From Bacteroides faecichinchillae JCM 17102 (GTDB taxonomy: Bacteria > Bacteroidota > Bacteroidia > Bacteroidales > Bacteroidaceae), in contig NZ_BAKK01000038.1 in NCBI RefSeq assembly GCF_000614145.1, positions 1 to 38,373 on the forward strand: a stretch of 38,373 bases of DNA. The letters run 5' to 3'. The position numbers were made by a program, and so were the translations under genes. Below, piece by piece: positions 17,607-25,939 of the stretch (the first letter of the stretch is position 1; every line of letters starts with the position of its first letter). Under the pieces are notes generated by a model. The model ran no database searches. It was not told the origin of the DNA and saw only the letters and a list, made by a program, of their open reading frames with translations.

Positions 17607-18835
17607 CTACTCAACAACAGAATAAACTTCACCTTTCGACAAACGGGTTACAAGCTCATCACCCGTTTTTAATGAAGAGGCATCCGTTACCGCTTTTCCA
17701 TCTTTCAGAGTAATACTATACCCACGTTTCAAGAGCTTGTCCGGAGAAACATCCATTATACGCTGTTGCAATAACTCCAGCCTATGTCGATGACGGGAAA
17801 GTAAAGCGAAAGTCACTTGAGTCAAATCCTTTCGAGTCGTTAATAAAGAGAAACGTGCCTCCGAAAGTTTTCGGTGAACAAGGACAGGAATACGGGCTTG
17901 AATAGTAACAAGCCTTCTCTGTTCCTGTTCTAGCAATGCGTAGGCTCCTTGTTGAACACGCGCAGACAAGTCTTCCAAATGTTCCGCTACCTCTGTCACT
18001 TGATGAATCAGAAGTTCAGCAGCTGCCGTAGGCGTTTTTACACGTGTATGAGCCACAGAATCCAGCACTGTATCGTCCCTCTCGTGCCCGATACCTGTAA
18101 TAATCGGCAATGGAAACTGTGCACAGGCTGCCGCTAATAGATAAGTATCAAAACCGGAAAGATCGGAAGTTGCCCCACCTCCACGTATGATAACGACTAC
18201 ATCAAAGTCGTCAATACGTGCATTGACGCGAGCCAAAGCGTCTAAGATCGACTCTTCTACTTGATTTCCCTGCATCAGAGCAGGGAAAAGTTCCGTATAG
18301 AAAAAGAATCCGCCGGAATTATGCTTCAACTGATGACAAAAGTCACCATATCCTGCTGCTGTAGCGGAAGAGACTACCGCAATACGTTGAGGAAGAAGCG
18401 GCATCTCCAGTTCTTTGTTCAATGTTAATACCCCTTCCTCTTCCAGTTGCAACAGTATTTCACGACGACGACGTGCCATATCGCCTAACGTATAGGTAGG
18501 ATCAATATCCAGCACTGTCAGACTGTATCCATACAATTCGTGGAACTGAACGGTCACTTTCACCAATACCTTGATACCTGAGACAAACAATTGTCCAGTA
18601 GCCTCCTCAAAATATGGTTTGAGCAGACGATAAATGTTATTCCAGATCATCCACGTGCCTTAGCCACAAGACTATTGCTACGCGGATCTTTTTGTACAAA
18701 CTCCAGATAGCAATGTCCGGTCGTATTGGAACGGACATCACTCAACTCAGCCTGTATCCAATACTCATCAGGAAGACATTGTTCCAGACTCCGCCGCACC
18801 AATGCATTCAGTTCCAGAAGAGAAAGAGAATCCAT
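17607..18835 (-). pseudogene. xseA: Exodeoxyribonuclease VII large subunit with a one-base frameshift
   Basis: Two frames join to a ~409-residue XseA. The N-terminal piece, from the ATG at 18835 (MDSLSLLELNALVRRSLEQ), carries the OB fold up to SNSLVAKARG and then hits TGA. The second frame resumes at once with MIWNNIYRLLKPYF and continues through the catalytic domain (VIIRGGGATSDLSGFDTY, GIGHERDDTVLD) to the C-terminus. One base is missing at 18650/18651: the minus strand reads CGTGGATGATC where CGTGG-N-ATGATC would be in frame. I chose the start at 18835 because it aligns with the usual XseA N-terminus and lies 11 bp after the upstream subtilase stop; the longer frame to 18886 would overlap that gene. 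Confidence 0.87.
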
Positions 18836-18846
18836 ACGCGTGCCTT

Positions 18847-20211
18847 TTATCGTTTTTTCTTTATCGTCGATTGGTATGCCTTCCACAAATCAGGAATCCC
18901 ATACCCATAGATATTATCTGGAAAATCTGCCCGATCACCAGAATGACGTACCAGTTCGATAATTTCTTTTGCTGTCAACTTCGGACAAGCCTGCCAAAGA
19001 CAAGCTACCATACCACACATGATCGGAGAAGAGAAAGATGTTCCGTTTGCATGACGAAGATTACCGTCTGTACCCATCACATCAGCCCAAAGCCCAACTG
19101 CTACAACATCCGGTTTTACCCGGCCATCCGCAGTATTTCCGATAGAAGAAAATGGAGCTAACAAGCCTTTTTTATCAATTGCACCGACTGTAATTACATT
19201 TTCTGCATCTCCCGGAGGAGTTGTTTTTTTCCAGGAATCCATTCCTGAATTGCCCGCACTGCAAACTACAACCATTCCCTTGTCTGCTGCCATTCCTGCT
19301 TCACGAGACATCAATGCATAATGTCCGTTCAGATCACGATATCTATAATTCTTCGTCGGATCATCAAATGTATAATAACCAAGAGAAGTATTCACAATGT
19401 CTACTCCTACACTATCTGCAAATTCGATAGCCGCTGCCCAATAGTCTTGTTCAACCAAGTTCTCTGAGTATTCATCTTCACTACGTAACAACCAGTAAGA
19501 AGCTTCAGGAGCAGTACCGATCATCACATTCGGCTGATTCATAGCCATACATGAAAGTACGCACATTCCATGACTACTCTCCGCATAGATATCTGCCTCC
19601 GGATTCACAAAATCGCGTGTACCAAGAATACGGATATTATTCATTGCTTCAATCTTATCCGCATTGTGGAACCCTGCATCAATCACAGCAATTGTCATTC
19701 CCTGTCCTTTAAAACCGGCTTCATGCAAACGGTTGGCATTACTCATCTGAATCTGAGTAATAGCCGGTCCATACAAACTATCTGTACGCAATGGCTTATT
19801 AATCAAAGAGTCTCTTCTCTGGGATTTTTTTGCTTGTCCTTTCCAAACTCTCTCTGTAGAACGTACAAAAGGAAGTTTAGCTATTTCATCGATCAATGTG
19901 CTATCATTACATGAAACAGTTACAAAGTTATCCCACTTCCCAGTCACTAGTATATGAACCCCTTTCTCACGAATAGCATCTATATACTTCTTACATACCG
20001 GCAAATCGGTAACATTCACAGATAATCCTTGTTTCTTTCTCCGTTCAATGGATTTCTTGGATAGAAACATTTCGGGTTTCTTTACAGAATAGGTCGTTGT
20101 CTTTTTATCCTTCAAACTAATACGATACTTTAAAGTGTCAGTAGAAGTAAACTGAGCAGACGCACCTAAGACCATATTCAAAGCGAACGCCAATAATACA
20201 AACTTCTTCAT
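18847..20211 (-). CDS. Secreted S8 (subtilisin-like) serine peptidase
   Basis: 454 aa. A signal peptide is at residues 1-20 (MKKFVLLAF...GASAQ). Residues about 25-145 look like a propeptide with inhibitor-like beta strands. The catalytic triad is in order: D178 in IAVIDAGFHNAD, H214 in SSHGMCV and S392 in GTSFSSP. The oxyanion Asn is N321 in SAGNSG. So it is expected to be an active periplasmic or surface protease. It sits 22 bp after mnmA and 11 bp before xseA, all on the minus strand, so it appears cotranscribed with unrelated housekeeping genes. Confidence 0.94.
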   Translation of the reverse strand: MKKFVLLAFALNMVLGASAQFTSTDTLKYRISLKDKKTTTYSVKKPEMFLSKKSIERRKKQGLSVNVTDLPVCKKYIDAIREKGVHILVTGKWDNFVTVSCNDSTLIDEIAKLPFVRSTERVWKGQAKKSQRRDSLINKPLRTDSLYGPAITQIQMSNANRLHEAGFKGQGMTIAVIDAGFHNADKIEAMNNIRILGTRDFVNPEADIYAESSHGMCVLSCMAMNQPNVMIGTAPEASYWLLRSEDEYSENLVEQDYWAAAIEFADSVGVDIVNTSLGYYTFDDPTKNYRYRDLNGHYALMSREAGMAADKGMVVVCSAGNSGMDSWKKTTPPGDAENVITVGAIDKKGLLAPFSSIGNTADGRVKPDVVAVGLWADVMGTDGNLRHANGTSFSSPIMCGMVACLWQACPKLTAKEIIELVRHSGDRADFPDNIYGYGIPDLWKAYQSTIKKKR

Positions 20212-20233
20212 AAGTTATCTTTATTTTAAGCTA

Positions 20234-21319
20234 TTAAAAATTTCCATTTTCTAAAATTACCAGTCCAATGCCACGTTGAGAAGCAATAAATGCACCACCT
20301 AGAACACGCTTTCCATCATAAAATACAGCAGATTGCCCGGGTGCAATAGCAGAAGCTGCCTCCATGAAATGCACCAATAAGTGTCCATCTTCCAAACGTT
20401 TCACCCGACAAGACAACGGACGACTCCGATAACGAATCCTTACTGTCAGATTCTCACATCTGAACAATTCCTGCTCGTTAATAATCTTATCTCGTTCCAA
20501 CAACATATACTCAGCCTTTAGCTGCTCGGCATCTCCAAGCATTACCGTATTTTTTTGCGGATTGATTTTCAATACATAAGCAGGTTTGCCCAAAGCTATC
20601 TCTAATCCTTTCCGTTGTCCAATGGTATAATAAGGAGCTCCTTTATGTTGTCCTAATTTGACTCCTTCAGAGCTAACAAACCATCCGGGACCAACTTCAC
20701 GATCCAACTCAGGGTATTGTTCACGGAGAAAATCCCGATAGTCTCCTTTTATAAAACAGACTTCCATACTCTCCCCTTCTTTTGACTTCGCTTCATATCC
20801 CTTCCCAGCCAGATACTCACGAACCTTTATCTTTGTATAATTTCCCAATGGGAATATACAGCGTTTCAACACTTCCTGACTCAATTGCCAAAGGAAATAG
20901 GACTGGTCTTTCTTTTCATCATCTCCGGCTACAATGTAAATATGTCCGTCACACTCTTCCAATCGGGAATAATGACCAGTAGCCACCCAAGCACAATCCA
21001 GCTTATCCGCCCATTCTGTCAACACACGAAATTTAAACAACGGATTGCACATCACGCAAGGGTTAGGTGTCCTTCCTTCCTTATATTCGTCAATGAAATT
21101 CTTTACTATTGTCTCTTTAAAAGGAATACGTTCATCAGCTACATAATGTTCAATCCCCATTCGTTCGGCCAATTCCCTGGCATCCTGTGGTTCATCTCCC
21201 CATACACGCATGGTGACTCCCACAATCTCATATCCCTGTTCTTGCAACATCAGACAAGTAGCAGTACTGTCAATACCACCGCTTATACCAATCAATACTC
21301 TCTTATTTCGTTCTTTCAT
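20234..21319 (-). CDS. mnmA: tRNA 2-thiouridylase, MnmA family
   Basis: 361 aa. It thiolates U34 of tRNAs for Lys, Glu and Gln. The ATP pyrophosphatase loop SGGIDST is at residues 13-19. The two catalytic cysteines are C91 in NPCVMCNP and C188 in SMEVCFIKGDYRDFL. The central GxxxG region GPGWFVSSEGVKLGQHKGAPYYTIGQRKGL is family-typical. Bacteroides genomes often carry more than one mnmA paralogue, so which copy this is cannot be told here. It heads an apparent operon with the subtilase and xseAB. Confidence 0.94.
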   Translation of the reverse strand: MKERNKRVLIGISGGIDSTATCLMLQEQGYEIVGVTMRVWGDEPQDARELAERMGIEHYVADERIPFKETIVKNFIDEYKEGRTPNPCVMCNPLFKFRVLTEWADKLDCAWVATGHYSRLEECDGHIYIVAGDDEKKDQSYFLWQLSQEVLKRCIFPLGNYTKIKVREYLAGKGYEAKSKEGESMEVCFIKGDYRDFLREQYPELDREVGPGWFVSSEGVKLGQHKGAPYYTIGQRKGLEIALGKPAYVLKINPQKNTVMLGDAEQLKAEYMLLERDKIINEQELFRCENLTVRIRYRSRPLSCRVKRLEDGHLLVHFMEAASAIAPGQSAVFYDGKRVLGGAFIASQRGIGLVILENGNF

Positions 21320-21346
21320 CCGAGTTTTCTACTGATTATATGGATA

Positions 21347-21354
21347 CAAATGTA
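21347..21354 (-). promoter_or_regulatory. Candidate -7 box for mnmA
   Basis: TACATTTG on the minus strand, 27 bp before the mnmA start. The -33 region has no clear match. Confidence 0.42.
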
Positions 21355-21420
21355 CAAGTTTATAAGGAGAAAATAAATTAATTCTTTCACTTCCTTCTTT
21401 TTTTTTTACTGTTTAAAGAA

Positions 21421-21452
21421 TTTGCTTTTCCTATAATACAAATGTATCTTTG
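21421..21452 (+). promoter_or_regulatory. Good Bacteroides promoter without a clear gene
   Basis: TTTG (21421-21424) and TATCTTTG (21445-21452) are 20 bp apart, a full consensus match. The predicted start is near 21459, almost 290 bp before the next recognisable gene. It therefore drives either a long leader, a small RNA, or the short orphan frame at 21465-21632. Confidence 0.5.
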
Positions 21453-21464
21453 TAGTAGAAACTA

Positions 21465-21632
21465 TTGTTCCCAAGCTGGGCACTTAGTCCCATCAGTGAT
21501 GAATTATATATAAAAGAGTATGATTATATAATCGATGCAAAATTAAAAGAACAACTAAAAACACTACAAAGTGATGACAATCCTGTGATAAGGATATGTA
21601 GAGCAGATAACGCATCCGAAACAGATGAATAA
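21465..21632 (+). pseudogene. Short orphan reading frame, possible gene remnant or small protein
   Basis: An open frame of 55 codons from a TTG ends with TAA at 21630-21632. It contains SPISDELYIKEYDYIID and then a charged stretch ending ADNASETDE. Codon use looks coding-like, but there is no in-frame ATG, and two TAG codons stand directly upstream (21453-21458). I do not recognise the product. It could be the 3' end of a decayed gene, a small protein with an unusual start, or chance. Confidence 0.27.
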
Positions 21633-21688
21633 AAAGAAATAAGTTTGTAAAATATTATTAATTGAACTTATCCAAGCTGCAAAAAGAC

Positions 21689-21719
21689 TTGCTTTTTTGA
21701 AATAAGATTCGTACATTTG
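21689..21719 (+). promoter_or_regulatory. Promoter of the DUF3820-like gene
   Basis: TTG (21689-21691) and TACATTTG (21712-21719) are 20 bp apart, 27 bp before the ATG. Confidence 0.55.
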
Positions 21720-21746
21720 AGATATACTTAAAAAGCAAACGCAATT

Positions 21747-22625
21747 ATGGCTAATCCAAAGTTACCGGGTATTACCGCAAGCGAACAGGCCTTATTGTAT
21801 GCCAAGCTCAATGAATACAATCGAGGGAGAGCTTCTTTCAAGGAAGCTGGAGTTTATTTCGTAGTATTACCTAGACCAGGGAAACCCTATTATTCTCTGT
21901 GGTTCTATTCTCCCTTGCTCGAAAAACAATCTATTATTTATATACATAATCTATCACCGGATATTAATGAGTCATTGAGAATGGCTAGTACTATGCTTTA
22001 TTACTCACAGCGTTGTCTTATCCTCGTAGAGTATAATGAAAAGAGAATGCACAGTAATGGCGACGATCTTATCCCTTTCGGAAAATACCGCGGACACTTT
22101 CTACATGAAATCTTAAAAATAGATCCATCATATCTTAGCTGGATTGCCTATAAATTTACTCCTAAAATTCCCAAGCAGGAACGGTTCGTAAAAATAGCTC
22201 AAGCCTATCATTCTATACATTTGGACTTTATGTCACGTAAAGTCAAAGAAATGCGGCGGGAAAGCCGTTATCTGGGTGAGATCGGCGAGAAGCTAACAGA
22301 CCTGAGTCTGAAAGTAATGCGAGTAAGACTAGAAGACGACCCATATAAAACAAGATTGAATGGCAACATTCCACAATTCTATGTCAAACAGATACTAACC
22401 TTGAATGACGCCAGTGGTAATTCAGTGATCATGACGATTTCATCAAAAAATCCCACTTCCGTATCATGTACCTTGTCAGGATTAGAACATGAATACGAAC
22501 CGGGGCAAATTGTGTATGTAGCATCTGCAAGGGTTTCACGCAGGTATGAAAGTTATGGGATTAAATACACACGTCTCAGCCATGTCAAGCTGGCTAATTT
22601 CAACGCTTTGTCCAATCATCCTTGA
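21747..22625 (+). CDS. Hypothetical protein with a DUF3820 / ExoX-tail-like motif
   Basis: 292 aa, soluble, no signal peptide. Residues 108-136 (LIPFGKYRGHFLHEILKIDP, then SYLSWIAYKF) match the short 'FGKYrG...dPsYLxWi' module. That module occurs in DUF3820 proteins and at the C-terminus of some exonuclease X-type proteins, where it may bind nucleic acid. The N-terminal 100 residues (ASEQALLYAKLNEYNRGRAS at the start) and the basic C-terminal half, which has an OB-like beta pattern (FYVKQILTLNDASGN to ARVSRRYESYGIKYTRLSHV), are not recognised further. A role in nucleic-acid handling is inference. The last 26 bp overlap the convergent phosphoesterase gene. Confidence 0.78.
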   Translation: MANPKLPGITASEQALLYAKLNEYNRGRASFKEAGVYFVVLPRPGKPYYSLWFYSPLLEKQSIIYIHNLSPDINESLRMASTMLYYSQRCLILVEYNEKRMHSNGDDLIPFGKYRGHFLHEILKIDPSYLSWIAYKFTPKIPKQERFVKIAQAYHSIHLDFMSRKVKEMRRESRYLGEIGEKLTDLSLKVMRVRLEDDPYKTRLNGNIPQFYVKQILTLNDASGNSVIMTISSKNPTSVSCTLSGLEHEYEPGQIVYVASARVSRRYESYGIKYTRLSHVKLANFNALSNHP

Positions 22626-23613
22626 CGAAACTTGCAGGATAAGAGATCCTATCCACTACTCCATCTTTCTGACGAATCCAAGAAGTAAAAGTACGTGTAC
22701 CTTCATTTAACTCTATGACGCGGGCTCCATTCGGCAAATGATTATATTCCGTATTCCCACCGGTAAAACGCCCATAAGCCAATAATATATCTTTCCACAT
22801 CACTGCATAATCGTTATCATGATCGTGCCCAACGAAAATACCCATAACATCTCCTGCTTCTTTCATTGCCGCAAACATTCCTGTATTCAACTTAGGAGCA
22901 CAAGCCTCTTCCATTCGGGTACCACGGAGAATGGCATTCTCATTAGATGCTGCTTCATTATATTCCGGCAAGGGTATATGGAAAAAAGCAAGTGCGGGTA
23001 ATGGTTTCCCAGCATTTTGCGCAGCATAAGCTGCACTTTGCTCACGATACCAAGTTATCTGGTCAAAAGTCAGCCAAGCATAACCTTTAACATCCTTCAA
23101 CGGGGAATAAGAATGAGAATCCATGCAATAAAGGATTGCTGCATCCTTTTTCGCATCCGATGATGCTTTAACTGTTAAGACATAGTCCGGAGAAAGAATG
23201 TCTCCCCTGTCAGGTAATATATTACCTGGGACTTTCCGAATAATATCATATAATTGCTCACGAGTCATTTTCTGTTCATTATCATGATTGCCGAAAGTGA
23301 CAACAAAAGGAATTTTACGTTTACTTACAGGTTCAAGCACCTGCAATAATCCATAATCTGCCGGAGCAGAATAGATTACGTCCCCGGTAAAGATTACCAA
23401 ATCTGGACGTTCAGCGTCAAGCACTTCATTAATACGTTCCAATGCTATATCAGAAGCGGGATTCTTATATTTGAAATGAACATCGGTAAACTGTACTATC
23501 TTAAATTTACCATTTTTATTAAATTTCAATTCACCCTTCTGAGCCCAACAGAAAGTTCCCATCAAAAGAGAAGTTAATAACAGAAATATTTTTAAAGGTC
23601 GATGCATAATCAT
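22600..23613 (-). CDS. Secreted calcineurin-like metallophosphoesterase
   Basis: 337 aa with a signal peptide (hydrophobic residues about 8-24, then AQKG), so periplasmic or surface. The metallophosphoesterase motifs appear in order: D44 and H46 in FTDVHF, FTGDVIYS near 75-82, TFGNHDNE near 107-114, AFFHIPLPEY, and GHDHDND near 260-266. The substrate cannot be read from sequence; the family includes Icc/purple acid phosphatase-like enzymes. Position 23613 starts MIMHRPLK; the second Met (two codons in) may be the true start. It follows ispF by 37 bp and overlaps the convergent upstream gene's end by 26 bp. Confidence 0.92.
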   Translation of the reverse strand: MIMHRPLKIFLLLTSLLMGTFCWAQKGELKFNKNGKFKIVQFTDVHFKYKNPASDIALERINEVLDAERPDLVIFTGDVIYSAPADYGLLQVLEPVSKRKIPFVVTFGNHDNEQKMTREQLYDIIRKVPGNILPDRGDILSPDYVLTVKASSDAKKDAAILYCMDSHSYSPLKDVKGYAWLTFDQITWYREQSAAYAAQNAGKPLPALAFFHIPLPEYNEAASNENAILRGTRMEEACAPKLNTGMFAAMKEAGDVMGIFVGHDHDNDYAVMWKDILLAYGRFTGGNTEYNHLPNGARVIELNEGTRTFTSWIRQKDGVVDRISYPASFVKDDWTKR

Positions 23614-23650
23614 TTATTATTTAGAGGATGATCTTTTTCAATGAATGGAA

Positions 23651-24130
23651 TTATTCTTTTTCTATCAATACAGTAGTATAGGCCGAAATACCCTCTTCAC
23701 GCCCAGTAAAACCTAATTTCTCTGTAGTAGTTGCTTTTATGGATATATCATCAATATCTATGCCCATGACAGAAGCCAATGTTTCTCGCATCAAAGGAAT
23801 ATGCGCTTTCAATTTCGGCTGTTCCGCACAGATGGTTGCATCTATATTTCCCACATGATATCCTTTCGCTGCAAGAAGCTCCACCGTTTTCTTCAGTAAA
23901 ATCTTACTATCAATATTTTTAAATTCTCTGGCTGTATCCGGGAAATGATAACCAATATCCCGCATATTCGCAGCTCCCAATAAGGCATCACAAATAGCAT
24001 GAATCAATACATCAGCGTCCGAATGTCCCAACAAACCTTTTGTATGTTGCAAAAGAATGCCACCCAACCATAAATCTCGTCCTTCAACTAACTGATGAAC
24101 ATCAAAACCAAAACCAACTCTTATTTTCAT
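23651..24130 (-). CDS. ispF: 2-C-methyl-D-erythritol 2,4-cyclodiphosphate synthase
   Basis: 159 aa, the usual length. It catalyses the cyclising step of the non-mevalonate (MEP) isoprenoid pathway. The N-terminal metal ligands D10 and H12 are in GFGFDVHQL. The signature LLGHSDADVLIHAICDALLGA is present, with the third ligand His. The C-terminal substrate region ISIKATTTEKLGFTGREEGI fits the family. Confidence 0.97.
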   Translation of the reverse strand: MKIRVGFGFDVHQLVEGRDLWLGGILLQHTKGLLGHSDADVLIHAICDALLGAANMRDIGYHFPDTAREFKNIDSKILLKKTVELLAAKGYHVGNIDATICAEQPKLKAHIPLMRETLASVMGIDIDDISIKATTTEKLGFTGREEGISAYTTVLIEKE

Positions 24131-24169
24131 TTTTATTATTTACGATACAGATTTTATTTACACTATTTA

Positions 24170-24177
24170 CAAAAGTA
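24170..24177 (-). promoter_or_regulatory. Candidate -7 box for ispF
   Basis: TACTTTTG on the minus strand, 39 bp before the ispF start. The -33 region is weak. Confidence 0.4.
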
Positions 24178-24198
24178 CAAACAATTGGTGGAATGGTT

Positions 24199-24369
24199 AT
24201 GAAAAAAGGAATATTAGTTCTCGCTTTTATCCTTATAGCTATTAACCAAACAATAGGGCAAACAAATCGTTTTGCCTCCACTAGTAATGTACCCATCTTA
24301 TTGTCCAGCCTCCTGCATGTTACTTCTTCTGCAAATACATTTATCTCTGAAAAGCTAGCAGCACTTTGA
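24199..24369 (+). CDS. Short secreted peptide, hypothetical or remnant
   Basis: 56 codons starting MKKGILVLAFILIAINQTIG, a convincing signal peptide with cleavage near IGQTN, followed by only ~35 residues of unremarkable sequence. No promoter-like box is seen on this strand and the start lies inside the ispF promoter region. It may be a true small exported protein or the 5' end of a decayed secreted-protein gene. The rest of the 375-bp gap between ispF and the FAH gene shows only a weak hairpin. Confidence 0.33.
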   Translation: MKKGILVLAFILIAINQTIGQTNRFASTSNVPILLSSLLHVTSSANTFISEKLAAL

Positions 24370-24380
24370 TATAAATAACT

Positions 24381-24403
24381 ACATCTTTCAAAAAGGAAGA
24401 TGT
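24381..24403 (-). terminator. Weak terminator-like hairpin after the rex-FAH transcript
   Basis: ACATCTT (24381-24387) and AAGATGT (24397-24403) form a 7-bp stem, extended to 9 with a G-U pair. A third ACATCTTC at 24425-24432 could compete for the middle arm. The T-run is poor. Confidence 0.3.
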
Positions 24404-24505
24404 ATAATCAAAATAAAGCAGCTGACATCTTCTTCGGAATTACAAGCCTTTTCCTGAATATCATGTATCCTTGCCCAAATGATATAGACTTATAAAGGGA
24501 AGAAT

Positions 24506-25120
24506 TCAACGAACATAAAAATCAAGCAATTTTTCCTCTTCAAGATACCCTTGTAAATGTTGTCCAATACTCACAGGACCTACTCCTACAGGAGTTCCTG
24601 TAAATAATAGATCACCAATTTTCAGTGTCACGAACTGGCTGACATAGGCAATTATATCATCAATGCTGAATAACATATCTGCCGTACAACCATGCTGTAC
24701 TTCCTTTCCGTCAATAGCCAAAGAGAAGTTCAATTTTTGAATATCCTTATAACGGTCTACCGGTACAAAGTCTCCAATAGCAGCCGATGAGTCAAATCCT
24801 TTACAAAGCTCCCAAGGTCCTCCCTGTTCACGAAATTTCCGTTGGAGATCACGAGCAGTAAAGTCAATACCAATAGTAACAGCATCATAATAACGATCCG
24901 CAAAACGAGAAGCTATATTTTTACCCAAACGATTGATCCGAACCACTAGTTCCGTTTCATAATGTATCTCGTTAGAAAAATCAGGAATGAAAAACGGTTT
25001 ACCATCTTTCAGAATAGCTGAATCCGGCTTCATAAAAATCACAGGTTCCATATTTACTTGTGTATGCCCCAACTCCTTATTATGTTGGGCATAGTTCATT
25101 CCTACTGCAATAATTTTCAT
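24506..25120 (-). CDS. Fumarylacetoacetate hydrolase (FAH) family protein
   Basis: 204 aa, a single-domain FAH fold (YcgM/FAHD1 type). Metal ligands are visible in NEIHYETELVVRI (two Glu) and the downstream IGIDFTARDLQ, with the family motif FTGTPVGVGPV near the C-terminus. Such enzymes hydrolyse acylpyruvates or decarboxylate oxaloacetate. The ATG overlaps the rex stop by one base (TAATG), indicating translational coupling. A link to redox control through Rex is possible but unproven; an oxaloacetate-processing activity would make metabolic sense. Confidence 0.92.
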   Translation of the reverse strand: MKIIAVGMNYAQHNKELGHTQVNMEPVIFMKPDSAILKDGKPFFIPDFSNEIHYETELVVRINRLGKNIASRFADRYYDAVTIGIDFTARDLQRKFREQGGPWELCKGFDSSAAIGDFVPVDRYKDIQKLNFSLAIDGKEVQHGCTADMLFSIDDIIAYVSQFVTLKIGDLLFTGTPVGVGPVSIGQHLQGYLEEEKLLDFYVR

Positions 25121-25773
25121 TATTTGATCTCGTTAAAATTCAATCGGTTAAACATAACAGCTAAATGGGCATACAAAGAGGTATTCTGCACCACAATAGT
25201 CTCAGGAACACGAATACGAAACGGAGTAAAATTCCATACTGCCTTAATACCACCGTCCACCATCTTATCTGTAATTTCCTGAGCTATATTAATAGGAACT
25301 GTAAGCACGCCAATATTGACATCATATTCTTTCATTTTTGCTTCAAAATCATCAGAATGAAAAATAGGAATACCATTCAGATCCTTTCCTACCAAGTCGG
25401 GATTTACATCGAAAGCGGCTACTATTTCCAGTCCGAAATGATGCAAACCCGAATCATGAAGCAATGCGGCTCCCAAACTACCAACACCAAACAAAAAAGC
25501 TTTGTGCATATCAGTAAATCCAAGAAAACTCTCCAAGACTTCAATTAAGGCATCTACATTATATCCTACCCTTGTACGACCAGAGATATCTACATAAGAT
25601 AAGTCCTTGGCGATCTGAGATGCGTCAATATTTATTTCTTTAGATATTTGAGTGGAAGAGACATACTGCTCTCCTCTCTCCTTCATTAGTTTTATATTCG
25701 ACAGATACCAGGGAAGTCTCCGTAAGGTAGGCTCCGGCACTTTATCCGCCTCTTTTCGTACAGAAGTGCTCAT
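25120..25773 (-). CDS. rex: Redox-sensing transcriptional repressor Rex
   Basis: 217 aa from the chosen start. The N-terminal winged helix (about residues 13-85: PEPTLRRLPWYLSNIKLM, then SSTQISKEINIDASQIAKDL) and the NADH-binding Rossmann motif GVGSLG (96-101) define Rex. It senses the NADH/NAD+ ratio and represses fermentation and respiratory genes. The frame is open to 25833, but a TTG / TACTTTTG promoter at 25799-25828 lies inside that extension, and MSTSVRKEADKVPEPTLRR fits the family start. So I use 25773. Confidence 0.95.
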   Translation of the reverse strand: MSTSVRKEADKVPEPTLRRLPWYLSNIKLMKERGEQYVSSTQISKEINIDASQIAKDLSYVDISGRTRVGYNVDALIEVLESFLGFTDMHKAFLFGVGSLGAALLHDSGLHHFGLEIVAAFDVNPDLVGKDLNGIPIFHSDDFEAKMKEYDVNIGVLTVPINIAQEITDKMVDGGIKAVWNFTPFRIRVPETIVVQNTSLYAHLAVMFNRLNFNEIK

Positions 25774-25798
25774 ACTGCTTACAAAATTTGGTATTTTG

Positions 25799-25828
25799 CA
25801 AAAGTACACTATTTTTTGAGACTGACAA
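25799..25828 (-). promoter_or_regulatory. Promoter of rex-FAH
   Basis: On the minus strand, TTG (25826-25828) and TACTTTTG (25799-25806) are 19 bp apart, 25 bp before the chosen rex start. Confidence 0.6.
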
Positions 25829-25885
25829 TCCAAGACTGTAAAACCTTAATAGAGATTAAACAAAACAAGGAAAACTGACACAAAT

Positions 25886-25916
25886 TTTGCGCATTTCGGT
25901 AAGTTTAATACTTTTG
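25886..25916 (+). promoter_or_regulatory. Promoter of the SUI1 gene
   Basis: TTTG (25886-25889) and TACTTTTG (25909-25916) are 19 bp apart, 23 bp before the ATG; a full consensus match. Confidence 0.65.
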
Positions 25917-25939
25917 AGAAAGAAATTAAAACAACAGGT

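Noticed and set aside
18647..18886. A separate 79-codon gene upstream of xseA.
   Set aside because: Its sequence is the XseA OB fold and joins the next frame by restoring one base, so it is part of a broken xseA rather than its own gene.
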